DNA of 64,000 nt from Oscillospiraceae bacterium (GTDB lineage Bacteria > Bacillota > Clostridia > Oscillospirales > Ruminococcaceae). The stretch covers positions 124,001-188,000 of the forward strand of contig SVMX01000004.1 of NCBI GenBank assembly GCA_015067175.1. The letters are read 5' to 3'. The stretch's first letter is position 1; each line of letters begins with the position of its first letter. A program made the position numbers and the translations under genes. Below are positions 24,353 through 32,991 of the stretch, one piece after another. The notes under the pieces are model-generated. The model saw nothing but the letters and a program-made list of their open reading frames with translations, was not told where the DNA came from and did not search any database.

Positions 24353-24571
24353 TTATGATACAGAGTAAATTACAATGCAGACTATTCCGATCACTGCAAG
24401 AACTATTCCGACCACGAAGAAAATGATCATTCTTCTGCTCAGTCTGATATAGATATCTTTTTCTCCGTCAAGCAGATTATAGTATCCGTGTCGATTCAAC
24501 GCGGAATATAACAAGGATAAAACACCGACAATAACGCTTATAATACCAACTATCAACAATAGTATCTCCAT
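24353..24571 (-). CDS. Small membrane protein, two TM segments (72 residues)
   Basis: One helix at about residues 2-21, a polar loop with RHGYYNLLDGEKDIYIRLSR, then a second helix at about 48-70. Start supported by GGGGGAAAGG upstream. Function unknown. It lies 12 bases before the MBL hydrolase gene on the same strand. Confidence 0.65.
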   Translation of the reverse strand: MEILLLIVGIISVIVGVLSLLYSALNRHGYYNLLDGEKDIYIRLSRRMIIFFVVGIVLAVIGIVCIVIYSVS

Positions 24572-24678
24572 GCCTTTCCCCCGTAAAACCTGCTTAGTGG
24601 GTGAGGATAATTGTATTGAGTAGAAATTCGCATATCCTTATTTGAATACTACTTATTACAAAAAGCGATTTAGAGCTT

Positions 24679-24960
24679 TTACTGTTTTTCGTTTTTCTTT
24701 TTCAGATATGTTATTCTAAACTTTACAATACCCATAACCAATATCAATAAGGCAATTGCAATTAGTGCTATTCCTAAAATAACATTTTCTTGAAACGCCG
24801 CCAGACCCGCAAACACCATTAATCCAATTACGCCAACAAAAAACAATATAACGATTGCTATCAATGGATATCTGATAAATTTAGGCACTTTGACACTTTT
24901 GCTTAATTCGACTGTTCCTTCCGCGATCAGCTCAAATAAAAGTTCAAATATAAAATCCAT
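24679..24960 (-). CDS. Membrane protein of unknown function (93 residues)
   Basis: The N-terminal helix MDFIFELLFELIAEGTVEL is followed by KVPKFIRYPLIAI and two membrane segments. Short proteins of this type, with an amphipathic helix and then a RYPL-type entry into the first membrane helix, are common in Firmicutes but uncharacterised. I start at the ATG at 24960. A GTG at 24999, which overlaps the GIY-YIG stop codon (GTGA), would add 13 residues and would couple the two genes, so it cannot be excluded. Confidence 0.65.
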   Translation of the reverse strand: MDFIFELLFELIAEGTVELSKSVKVPKFIRYPLIAIVILFFVGVIGLMVFAGLAAFQENVILGIALIAIALLILVMGIVKFRITYLKKKNEKQ

Positions 24961-24995
24961 ACCTATAACTTCAAAAGAACTATCTCTATTGTAAG

Positions 24996-25508
24996 TCACT
25001 TCTTCGTCAGCTTCGCGCCGCCCTTAGTCTTATTGTAAGAATTAGTTGCATGAAAAGCGTCTATCAGCTTCTTCTCCATATCATTCAGCTTCTTTACCTT
25101 GCAGGGGATTATCCTTACATAAGCCTCCATACCGTACTTGATATCGGCGTAGACATCGCCCTTGCCCTTGCCGCTGAAATGGTTATGCACCCGCTGACAA
25201 ACGTTCACAGACTGCCCGATGTAGATATTATCATAGTTTTTGAAGCGTCCGAAATGCACCTTTTTCTCGAAAATCATTATAACATAGCAGCCCGAAAAAT
25301 CGTTGTATTTATAGCCTGTTTTCGTGCCATCGTCAGCCTCGGTGCGCCAATTTTCTTCAAAATCGGTGTAGTGGATAAACCTACCCGAGCGTATTCTTTT
25401 GCGCAGCCTTGCCGCCGTAACATGCTTGCTGTTGTGAACGCATATCCATATCAGCACCAACACACAAAGCGCCGCAATAAGCCAAAGCTGCTGCTCTGTA
25501 AGCTTCAT
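24996..25508 (-). CDS. Membrane-anchored GIY-YIG domain protein
   Basis: A 170-residue protein with one N-terminal membrane helix (about residues 8-24, LWLIAALCVLVLIWIC) and a C-terminal GIY-YIG nuclease-type domain. The domain shows GCYVIMIF, then NIYIGQS, the usual Arg in CQRVHNHF and the catalytic-type Glu in MEKKLID, ending NKTKGG. The active-site set looks intact, so nuclease activity is possible. Its ATG shares a base with the rel stop codon (TGATG), so it is translated after Rel. A membrane-tethered single GIY-YIG domain is unusual; the role is unknown. The start codon at 25511 (GTG) would add one residue. Confidence 0.8.
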   Translation of the reverse strand: MKLTEQQLWLIAALCVLVLIWICVHNSKHVTAARLRKRIRSGRFIHYTDFEENWRTEADDGTKTGYKYNDFSGCYVIMIFEKKVHFGRFKNYDNIYIGQSVNVCQRVHNHFSGKGKGDVYADIKYGMEAYVRIIPCKVKKLNDMEKKLIDAFHATNSYNKTKGGAKLTKK

Positions 25509-27685
25509 CACTGCTTTCCTGTTCTCTCGACCGAGATAACACCGGGGATCTTCTTCACCTTTACCATGAGATTTGTAAGCTGCTCCATGCCCGCTATCTC
25601 AACGGTAACGATAAGATTTGCATTGCCGTTTTTAAGCTGATGAGCGTTCATTTCGTGAATAGGGATACGATGTGCCGCTATCGCTACAGTAACATCTGCA
25701 AGCAGCGATGTTCTGTCCTCTGCGATTATATCAATAGTCGCACGGTAGTTTGCGGTATCGTCCGCGCCCGCCCAGCTTGCCTTTATCCAGCGCTCCTTGT
25801 TCTCCTCGCTCTCCATGTTGTTGATCACGTTTATGCAGTCAAGCTTATGGATAGACACGCCGAAGCCCCTCGTTACAAAGCCGATAACAGGGTCACCCGG
25901 AAGCGGATTGCAGCACTGCGCGAATTTAACCAGACAGTTGTCAACGCCCTCAATGATGATACCCTTGCGGCGGCTACGCTGGTTGTTCGCTTCAATGTCC
26001 TCAAAAGGCTTGGGATTAAGCGAAGCCTGCTCCTTCTGATGACGAAGCTGCTCCTCCTTTATGCGCTGGATTATCTTTGAAAGCGATACGCCGCCGTAGC
26101 CTACAGCCGCATAAAGGTCGTCCACCGTGTCAAAGCGCTGACGCTGTGCGATGGTCTTTAACATCTCAGGCTCGGGAAGTATACCGTTTCTTCTGAACTC
26201 ATGCTCAAGATCCATCTTGCCGCGTTCAATATTCTCCTCACGTCGCTCCTTTTTGAACCAAGAGCGTATCTTGCCCTTTGCCTCTGACGTTTTTGCTATA
26301 TCCAGCCAATTTCGGTTGGGACCGTAATTTGCAGAGCCTGTGGTGAGTATCTCAACGATATCGCCTGTTTTAACGACATAGTCAAAGCTCACCATTCTGC
26401 CGCCGACCTTTGCGCCCGTCATTTTGTTGCCGACCTGCGTATGTATAGCATATGCGAAATCTATAACGGTAGAGCCTATCGGCATTGAGATAACATCACC
26501 CTTTGGTGTGAACACATACACATCATCGGGGGCAAGGTCTGTCTTTATCGCGTCGGTTATCTGCTCAACATCGTCAGCCTCCTGCTGACGCTCAAGAAGC
26601 TGTCTTATCCAGTCAAAGCGCTGCTCGCCTGCGGTGGATTTATTTATGCCTGCCTTGTATTTCCAGTGCGCCGCGATACCGTACTGCGCGGTATTATGCA
26701 TTTCAACCGTGCGTATCTGCACCTCAAAAGGTCTGCCCTCTCTGCCGATAACAGTAGTGTGAAGCGACTGATAGCGGTTGGGCTTTGGTGTTGCAATATA
26801 GTCCTTAAAGCGATACGGAATAGGTCTGAACATATCGTGAATTACGCCCAGAACATTATAGCACTCTATCACCGACTGAACTATCACGCGCACCGCATAG
26901 ATATCATAAATCTCGTCAAAAGGCTTATTCTTGACATAGACCTTTTTGTAAATGCTGTATGCCGATTTTACTCGTCCCTCGATTATCGGCTCGGGCTTGA
27001 TATCGGTTATGCGCTCTCTGATACGGTTTTTGATGGTATCGATAAATTTGTCGCGCTCTTCTTTCTGAAGCTCAAGCTGACGCTCTATCTCCTTACAGCC
27101 GTAGGGGTCAAGATAGTGGATAGCGATATCCTCCATCTCCTCCTTAACGTCGCTCATACCGAGTCGGTGAGCGATAGGCGCATAGAAGTTCATCGTTTCA
27201 AGAGAAGTCTTGCGCTGCTTGTGCGGAGGTCTTGCGTCAAGAGTGCGCATATTGTGGAGCCTGTCAGCAAGCTTTATGATGATAACGCGGATATCCTTAG
27301 ACATCGCCATAAGTATCTTTCGGATATTCTCAGCCTGCTGCTCCTCCTTGGTGTTGAGCGGAACCTGACCTATCTTTGTAACGCCGTCAACAAGCAGCGC
27401 CACGTCATCGCCGAATTTCTTTCTTATCTCCTCAAGCGATATGTCGGTATCCTCCACCACATCATGAAGCAGAGCCGCAACGATGGTATCGGTATCCATG
27501 CAGTAATCAAGCAGAATCGAAGCCACCGCCAACGGGTGCGATATATAAGGATCACCCGAGGAACGCACCTGTCCCTCGTGAGCATTATCCGCAAGCGTGT
27601 AAGCCTGCATTATCTTGTCAAGATCGTATTGCTTATCAACGTCCTTAATACGCTGGACAAGCTTTTCTATGGTCGTACACTCCAC
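25508..27685 (-). CDS. rel: Bifunctional (p)ppGpp synthetase/hydrolase
   Basis: Rel makes and degrades the stringent-response alarmone (p)ppGpp. Domains in order: HD hydrolase (AHEGQVRSSGDPYISHPL, then LLHDVVEDTD, about residues 30-150), synthetase (GRVKSAYSIYKK, EIYDIYAVRV, about 200-330), TGS (VYVFTPKGDVISMPIGST, about 385-445), and a C-terminal zinc-finger/ACT region with CNPLPGD and KKIPGV. I use the GTG at 27685, 8 bases after an AGGAGGG ribosome site; the frame runs further upstream but without a site. 725 residues is normal. It follows recJ on the same strand by about 120 bases, the common Firmicutes order (recJ, then apt, then rel) with apt missing here. Confidence 0.95.
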   Translation of the reverse strand: MECTTIEKLVQRIKDVDKQYDLDKIMQAYTLADNAHEGQVRSSGDPYISHPLAVASILLDYCMDTDTIVAALLHDVVEDTDISLEEIRKKFGDDVALLVDGVTKIGQVPLNTKEEQQAENIRKILMAMSKDIRVIIIKLADRLHNMRTLDARPPHKQRKTSLETMNFYAPIAHRLGMSDVKEEMEDIAIHYLDPYGCKEIERQLELQKEERDKFIDTIKNRIRERITDIKPEPIIEGRVKSAYSIYKKVYVKNKPFDEIYDIYAVRVIVQSVIECYNVLGVIHDMFRPIPYRFKDYIATPKPNRYQSLHTTVIGREGRPFEVQIRTVEMHNTAQYGIAAHWKYKAGINKSTAGEQRFDWIRQLLERQQEADDVEQITDAIKTDLAPDDVYVFTPKGDVISMPIGSTVIDFAYAIHTQVGNKMTGAKVGGRMVSFDYVVKTGDIVEILTTGSANYGPNRNWLDIAKTSEAKGKIRSWFKKERREENIERGKMDLEHEFRRNGILPEPEMLKTIAQRQRFDTVDDLYAAVGYGGVSLSKIIQRIKEEQLRHQKEQASLNPKPFEDIEANNQRSRRKGIIIEGVDNCLVKFAQCCNPLPGDPVIGFVTRGFGVSIHKLDCINVINNMESEENKERWIKASWAGADDTANYRATIDIIAEDRTSLLADVTVAIAAHRIPIHEMNAHQLKNGNANLIVTVEIAGMEQLTNLMVKVKKIPGVISVERTGKQ

Positions 27686-27807
27686 TGTGAACGCCCTCCT
27701 TTTTCGGTTTTTGCAGAAAAGCCGCAAACTGATTTTTATTTTATAACGCATATCAAGATATCCCGAAGTTTTCTGTGTAAACTCGGGAACGCCGAACATC
27801 AAGCCGC

Positions 27808-29820
27808 TTATTTAAGCTGAACTTTAAGTTCAGCAAGAAGTCCCTCTTTGAAAAGGTCTCTCTTCTCCCTCACAGGAAGAACACTGCTGCGCTCGGCATT
27901 TGGCGTGATGGTGACCATCTCCGCCTCGGCAAACGCGTCAAGCGCTATCCTCAGCATACAGTAGTTTACATCGCCGCCATAAACGCACATATCCTCCGCC
28001 GACATACGCTGACCGTCTTTTCTCACCATGTCGTAGATATCCTTAAGCGCGTCCCTGTCGGGAATTATCCTCGGAGCAAGGCGGCTGTCGCAGCCCTCGC
28101 CTCTTGCAATCTCCTCGTAAACACGCTGCGCGGCAAAAAATCTGTCCTCGTTGAAATCCGACGGACGTATCTCATGTACCTTTAAACTAACAGAGGTCGT
28201 TCCGTTATATTCGTTTATCTCTGCTATCGCCATTATATCAACACTGCTGCCGACCTCAGGATAAAACTCAGCAAACGGTATCTTAAAGCTGAGCGCTTTA
28301 AGCACAGTCTTTCCCGACTGCACCTCAAAGCTTGTAAATCTGCCGTCCTTGAGCGACCTTTTTGAACGAACCGTACAGCCTTTAAGCAGAAACACGGGCT
28401 GTCTGTTGCCCTCGCCAAAAGGCTCTAAGCGCGACATCAGCCGCACATTATCCTCAGTGAGCATGCGGCAGTCTGTTTCCATATCCGCACTTGCAGTATG
28501 CACGGGCATTTTCGGATAGCAGCGCGCACAGTATTCATACACCATACGGCGAAACTCGTCTATCTTGTCGGCAGGCAGCGAAAAACCTCCCGCCTTTGGG
28601 TGACCGCCGAATTTTGTCAGAAGCTCTCCACAGTGCTCCAAAAGCTTGTATATCGAAAAGCCCTCAAAGCCTCTTGCCGAGCCTCTGCCCTCGCCGTTTT
28701 CAATACCGATAATTATTACAGGCTTTCCGTATCTTTCAAGAAGCCTTGCGCCGACAATGCCGATAATACCATGATGCCAGCCCTCGCCAGATACCACCAG
28801 AACACGCTGAGATAACAGCTTCGGCTCGGCTTCAAGCCTTGCGTTCACTTCATCAAGCACCGCGGCCTCTGTTTTTCTGCGCTGCTCGTTCAGCATTTCA
28901 AGCTCCTCTGCGAGAAGCGCAGCAGTATCGGGACTGTCCGCAAGCAGCAGCCTTGCCGCTTTCTCCGCGTGAGCCATTCGCCCTGCCGCGTTTATCCTCG
29001 GACATACGGAATATGCTATCGCTGTGGAAGTAACCTTATCCGGCGAAACGCCCGCTATCTTTAACAGTCTTTCAAGTCCTAAGTTCTGACAGCTTTGTAT
29101 ATTTTCAAGACCTCTGCGCACTATGTAGCGGTTTTCTCCCGTCAGCGGCATAACGTCGCCGATGGTGCCGATAGCAGCAAGCTCTGCATACTGTTCCATG
29201 ACGAATTCTTCGTCCTCCTCGAGCGCACACAGAAGCTTAAGAACAACGCCTGCGCCGCAAAGCTGCTTATATGGAGAATTGTCATCAGCGCGGTGTGGGT
29301 CAACACACGCTCCGCACACAGGTATATCCTGAGGCGGCTGGTGATGATCGGTTATAACAAGCTCCACGCCATGCTCGCGCAGAAAATCTGCTTCCTCAGC
29401 GGCGGAAATGCCGTTGTCAACGGTGACAACAAGCTCCGTTCCGTTTGCGATTATCCTCTCCAGCGCGGGTATGTTCATTCCGTAGCCCTCGGAGCGGTCG
29501 GGGATATAAAACTCCACCTCTGCGCCCATGGCTTCAAGATAGCTGTACAGCATCACCGTAGCAGTAATGCCGTCACAATCGTAATCACCGAAAACGGTAA
29601 TGCGCTTGCCCTCGTCGATAGCGTCACGAATAAGCTCTACCGCCCTGTCCATATCACGAAGCAAAAACGGGTCGCCAAGCGAATCACACGCGAAAAACTC
29701 CTGCGCACGCTGCAGAGTGTTAATACCGCGTGCCGCAAGAAGGTCACCCAAAAAATCGCCGAATTCCCGTCTCATTTCGGAGTTTTCAGCGGGAACTGCG
29801 GCACAAAGCCATTTTTTCAT
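27808..29820 (-). CDS. recJ: Single-stranded-DNA exonuclease RecJ
   Basis: RecJ degrades single-stranded DNA 5'-3' in recombination and repair. The 670 residues carry the DHH phosphoesterase motifs: FGDYDCDG (D79, D81, D83), DNGIS, DHHQPP (158-163), GTIGDVMPLTG, and in the DHHA1 domain GEGWHHGIIGIV and SARGF and GGHPKAGGF. The C-terminal OB-fold and a short extra domain are present. Start ATG at 29820 gives the usual KKW opening. A promoter is seen about 130 bases upstream; rel follows. Confidence 0.94.
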   Translation of the reverse strand: MKKWLCAAVPAENSEMRREFGDFLGDLLAARGINTLQRAQEFFACDSLGDPFLLRDMDRAVELIRDAIDEGKRITVFGDYDCDGITATVMLYSYLEAMGAEVEFYIPDRSEGYGMNIPALERIIANGTELVVTVDNGISAAEEADFLREHGVELVITDHHQPPQDIPVCGACVDPHRADDNSPYKQLCGAGVVLKLLCALEEDEEFVMEQYAELAAIGTIGDVMPLTGENRYIVRRGLENIQSCQNLGLERLLKIAGVSPDKVTSTAIAYSVCPRINAAGRMAHAEKAARLLLADSPDTAALLAEELEMLNEQRRKTEAAVLDEVNARLEAEPKLLSQRVLVVSGEGWHHGIIGIVGARLLERYGKPVIIIGIENGEGRGSARGFEGFSIYKLLEHCGELLTKFGGHPKAGGFSLPADKIDEFRRMVYEYCARCYPKMPVHTASADMETDCRMLTEDNVRLMSRLEPFGEGNRQPVFLLKGCTVRSKRSLKDGRFTSFEVQSGKTVLKALSFKIPFAEFYPEVGSSVDIMAIAEINEYNGTTSVSLKVHEIRPSDFNEDRFFAAQRVYEEIARGEGCDSRLAPRIIPDRDALKDIYDMVRKDGQRMSAEDMCVYGGDVNYCMLRIALDAFAEAEMVTITPNAERSSVLPVREKRDLFKEGLLAELKVQLK

Positions 29821-29947
29821 AAAAAGCGGTCAGCTCTGTCTTTTCACCGAAGTACCTCTGTATCAAAAACAGATGAAAATTTCGGCTCGACAGAATACTC
29901 CTTTGAGATAAGTAATTACGTACTTTTGCAATAATAAATACACTAAT

Positions 29948-29976
29948 ATTGTAACATAAACCGCTAATTTATACAA
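29948..29976 (-). promoter_or_regulatory. Promoter for recJ
   Basis: Minus-strand TTGTAT (29976-29971), 17-base spacer, TACAAT (29953-29948). Confidence 0.75.
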
Positions 29977-30069
29977 GTGCTTTTGCAAAAATAAGCAAAA
30001 GCGAAATGACGTGAATATATCGGAAAAAACCGCCAACAATACTTATATATTCAGGAAAGGAGAGCATTT

Positions 30070-30603
30070 ATGGATATAAAGGGTACAAGGACAGAAGCAA
30101 ATCTTATGTCTGCATTTGCGGGCGAAACTCAGGCACGCAGCAAATACGACTATTTCGCGCGAACTGCACAGGGTGAGGGCTTTGAACAGATAGCAGCGAT
30201 ATTCCGCGAGACTGCAAACAACGAAATGGCGCACGCATTCATGTGGTTCAAGCTGCTGGGTCAGCCGATGAATACCACCGCAAATCTCAAAAACGCAGCC
30301 TCGGGCGAGCATTTCGAATGGGCTGACATGTACAAAAAATTCGCACAGGAGGCTGACGAGGAGGGCTTTTCCGAAATTGCGGAAAAGTTCCGTCAAGTGG
30401 CTGATATCGAGGAATGGCATGAAAAGCGATTTTTGCAGCTTCTCAGCAACACTGAGCTTCAAAAGGTGTTTGAAAAAGCAGGCGAGGAAATGTGGCAATG
30501 CCGCAACTGCGGACATATCGTGATAGGCAAAAAAGCGCCCGACAAATGTCCCGTTTGCTCCTACCCAAAATCGTATTTCGAGATAAAGGCTGAAAATTAT
30601 TGA
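30070..30603 (+). CDS. Rubrerythrin
   Basis: Rubrerythrin reduces hydrogen peroxide in anaerobes using a di-iron ferritin-like site and a rubredoxin iron. The 177 residues start with the ferritin-like domain, with the ligand patterns FAGETQARSKY, ETANNEMAHA and ADIEEWHEKRF. A C-terminal rubredoxin-like domain holds CRNCG and CPVCSYP (residues about 143-165). It is the normal order for classical rubrerythrin. A GGAAAGGAG ribosome site precedes the ATG. Monocistronic, with a terminator after it. No peroxide regulator (PerR) is in view. Confidence 0.94.
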   Translation: MDIKGTRTEANLMSAFAGETQARSKYDYFARTAQGEGFEQIAAIFRETANNEMAHAFMWFKLLGQPMNTTANLKNAASGEHFEWADMYKKFAQEADEEGFSEIAEKFRQVADIEEWHEKRFLQLLSNTELQKVFEKAGEEMWQCRNCGHIVIGKKAPDKCPVCSYPKSYFEIKAENY

Positions 30604-30609
30604 TAACGA

Positions 30610-30640
30610 AACGGCGGAGTTTTGCTCCGCCGTTGCTTTG
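30610..30640 (+). terminator. Terminator after rubrerythrin
   Basis: A 10-bp perfect stem (30610-30619 with 30625-30634) followed by GCTTTG; short T-run. Confidence 0.7.
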
Positions 30641-30660
30641 TATAAGATTATTTCATGCAA

Positions 30661-30873
30661 TCAATATCTGCGTTCCCGCTCGTTGGATAGCTCTAAGATA
30701 TAATCTGAGGTGGTGTTGTACATTTTCGCAAGCGCAATGAGTATCTCGGTAGGGATATCGCGCAGCCCAAGCTCATAGTTGCTGTAAGCCTGCTGAGAGC
30801 AGCAGAGCCTTTGCGCGACCTGCTTCTGAGTAAGGTCGCTGTCCTCTCTGAGATCTCTTATTCGCCTGTACAC
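30661..30873 (-). CDS. XRE-family transcriptional regulator (70 residues)
   Basis: A single Cro/C1-type helix-turn-helix protein: RIRDLREDSDLTQKQVAQRL, then CSQQAYSNYELGLRDIPTE and a stabilising fourth and fifth helix with LAKMYNTTSDYILELS. It lacks any sensor domain, so it likely acts as a constitutive repressor or needs a partner. GGGAGGTGATGG upstream is its ribosome site. It is divergent from the surface protein at 31012; the shared 138-base gap contains two related 16-base sites that I take as its likely operators. Confidence 0.88.
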   Translation of the reverse strand: MYRRIRDLREDSDLTQKQVAQRLCCSQQAYSNYELGLRDIPTEILIALAKMYNTTSDYILELSNERERRY

Positions 30874-30912
30874 ACCATCACCTCCCGTTTGTTTATACTG
30901 CTATTATGCCAC

Positions 30913-30953
30913 ACAACATTTTGTGGTATCGACAAATACAACAAAATGTGGTA
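30913..30953. repeat. Two operator-like 16-bp sites, 25 bp apart
   Basis: ACAACATTTTGTGGTA (30913-30928) and ACAACAAAATGTGGTA (30938-30953) match at 13 of 16 bases. Each is a near-palindrome (ACAACA...TGTGGT). They lie between the divergent XRE regulator and surface-protein genes; the second falls between TCGACA and TACATG, a weak -35/-10 pair for the surface gene. Confidence 0.6.
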
Positions 30954-31011
30954 CATGATTCTGCAAAAATACGCGCACTTGCGCGAACAATTAAAAATGG
31001 AGGAAAAAACT

Positions 31012-31968
31012 ATGAAGCTAAGAAGAATTATGTCAGCTATGCTGGCAACGGCATTTGTGACAAGCACTGTCGCATTCGCGGAGGACGCTTCAACTGAGGG
31101 CGCTCTTGGCGTAAACTTCACTATGGAAAACGAAAAGGGTACGTATACCTTTACCGATGAGGAGCTTGCAGCATTTGTCGATTACAACATCGAGGTCAAC
31201 GGTTCCAGCGAGGACACGACTTTCGTAAACGAGCCATGCGGCATTTTCGGAGAAGACAGCCGCTTTATCGTTGCTGATGGTACGAGCTTCAGCCTGAATG
31301 AAGTGTACCGTATTGAATTTGAACTGATAGATATTGAAAAGGACGCAGATGGCAACACAAGCTTCAGACAGCTTAATACATTATGGAATCGCTATACTGT
31401 AGCACGATTAGTAGCAATATGGGGACCTTGTCCTACAATGGGTCCTGATTACTCTACTACTCTTGAAGCGTCCGATTTGATTGAGATAATCAATAAACAC
31501 GGTGAATTTGAACTGAACGAAGATATGGGTCGCGGTCCCGAATATGCCTTTACCTATGATGATGTAGATATGGTGGTTGTCGCATTCTACATTAATGATG
31601 AGCTTGATGAAGACGGATATGCTGTATATCCTTCGTCCGACAGCAATTACCGTGTCATTACTCAATGGCTTCTCACTGAACAGGGCGCAACTATGCTGAA
31701 CGAAGCAAACGCAGGTGCTACTGCTCCTGAAACTCCCAATGATACCACAGGCGATAGCGATGGCGCTACCACAGATGACAAAAACACTTCAGGTGACGGT
31801 ACAGACACCTCTGTTGGCGATGGTGCTTTCGACAACGCAGGCAGCACCGAGGGCGCTGACGGCAAGGACAAGAATTCCGCCGACACAGGCGCACATAGTG
31901 TTGCAGCGGCAGCAGGTATCGCACTTGCGGCAGGTGCGGCAGTTCTGTTCTCACGCAAGAGAAAGTAA
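31012..31968 (+). CDS. Secreted surface protein with C-terminal anchor-like tail
   Basis: A 318-residue exported protein of unknown function. A signal peptide ends near residue 23 (STVAFAED). An acidic, beta-rich domain follows (about 30-225, with TYTFTDEELAAFVDYN), then a Thr/Asp/Gly-rich linker (about 235-285). The tail SADTGAHS, a hydrophobic helix and SRKRK resembles a sortase anchor, with DTG in place of the LPxTG core; ruminococcal proteins often end in such NPxTG/xxDTG forms. I infer wall or membrane attachment. The start at 31012 follows GGAGGAAAAAAC; the frame extends upstream over the regulatory gap and is not used. Probably controlled by the divergent XRE protein. Confidence 0.8.
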   Translation: MKLRRIMSAMLATAFVTSTVAFAEDASTEGALGVNFTMENEKGTYTFTDEELAAFVDYNIEVNGSSEDTTFVNEPCGIFGEDSRFIVADGTSFSLNEVYRIEFELIDIEKDADGNTSFRQLNTLWNRYTVARLVAIWGPCPTMGPDYSTTLEASDLIEIINKHGEFELNEDMGRGPEYAFTYDDVDMVVVAFYINDELDEDGYAVYPSSDSNYRVITQWLLTEQGATMLNEANAGATAPETPNDTTGDSDGATTDDKNTSGDGTDTSVGDGAFDNAGSTEGADGKDKNSADTGAHSVAAAAGIALAAGAAVLFSRKRK

Positions 31969-31991
31969 ATCTTCCAAAAAATATAACGCAG

Positions 31992-32023
31992 AATCCCCCG
32001 ATTTTATCATAAATCGGGGGATT
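31992..32023. terminator. Hairpin between convergent surface-protein and whiA genes
   Basis: A 13-bp perfect stem (31992-32004 with 32011-32023, loop TATCAT); flanks are A/T-rich but without a long T-run on either side. Confidence 0.7.
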
Positions 32024-32036
32024 CACTATTTATTAA

Positions 32037-32984
32037 TTATCCATTCGGACTACCCTTTCGTATCTCCTCAGCAAGTCTTGACAGCTTTTTCAATCGGTGA
32101 TTTAGCCCGCTGCGGCTTATGGGCTTTTTGAACTGTCCGCACAGCTCCGAAAGCGGCATTTCGGGGTTTTCCATGCGAAGCTCCGCGGTTTCGCGAAGCT
32201 CGTCCGACAGCCACTCCGCTCCTTTTTCGCGGTAGATAAGCTCAATATCCTCAACGCTTTTTCCAGCCGCCGCGACCGTCTTATCAAGATTTGCACTCTC
32301 GCAGTTCACCGAGCGGTTGACACGGTTGCGAAAATCCTTCATTATCTTCACCTGCATTATCTCAAGCGAATGAGCCGCCGCACCGATGTAGGTGAGAAAA
32401 TCCTCGATAAGTTCGCTCTCCTTTGCGTACAGCACGAGACTGCCCGAGGTGTGAGCATTTCCGTTTTCGTCAATGACCCTTGCTCTGCGGGCGCGTACAG
32501 TGGTCTTAAACGCCATGCCGTGCTCGTTTATAAAACTGTGCAGCGCCTTTGCCCTGCCGCCGTCGGGGTGAACTATCTCAAGGTGATATTCCTTGTTGGG
32601 GTCAGTAACCGAGCCGCACGCTGCGAAAACTCCGCGCAAGAATGCTCCGCTCTCGTTGTCGTTGCCCGAAACAACGTCCGAGCTTATCTCGGAAAGCTCC
32701 CCGAAACGACTGCGCACCGCCTCATAACCGTCTGTTATCCTGAACGTGTAGAGCGAGCCACCGTTTTTCACGAGCCGCACAGTTTCGTGCTTAACATCGG
32801 GGAACACCTCGTCGCAAAGCGTACGCACGGCATTCAGCAGATACATCTTTTCGGTCTGCACCACGGGCATTCCCTCTGAAATACGAGAGGAAAAAAATAT
32901 CCCGTAAAGCATGGCGGTCATCTCGCCAAGCGGCATATCCTTAACATCGCACAGTTCCTTTTTTATATCCGATGAAAACGACAT
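32037..32984 (-). CDS. whiA: DNA-binding protein WhiA
   Basis: WhiA combines a homing-endonuclease-like (LAGLIDADG-derived) fold with a C-terminal helix-turn-helix; in Firmicutes it affects cell division and chromosome segregation, in actinomycetes sporulation. The 315 residues begin with SFSSDIKKELCD, include FLRGVFAACGSVTDP (the LAGLIDADG-like segment, about 122-136) and end in the HTH with LSELCGQFKKPISRSGLNHRLKKL. Ribosome site GAGGAAGAT lies just upstream. It is last in hprK-glcK-murB-rapZ-whiA, 7 bases after rapZ. Confidence 0.94.
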   Translation of the reverse strand: MSFSSDIKKELCDVKDMPLGEMTAMLYGIFFSSRISEGMPVVQTEKMYLLNAVRTLCDEVFPDVKHETVRLVKNGGSLYTFRITDGYEAVRSRFGELSEISSDVVSGNDNESGAFLRGVFAACGSVTDPNKEYHLEIVHPDGGRAKALHSFINEHGMAFKTTVRARRARVIDENGNAHTSGSLVLYAKESELIEDFLTYIGAAAHSLEIMQVKIMKDFRNRVNRSVNCESANLDKTVAAAGKSVEDIELIYREKGAEWLSDELRETAELRMENPEMPLSELCGQFKKPISRSGLNHRLKKLSRLAEEIRKGSPNG

Positions 32985-32991
32985 ATCTTCC

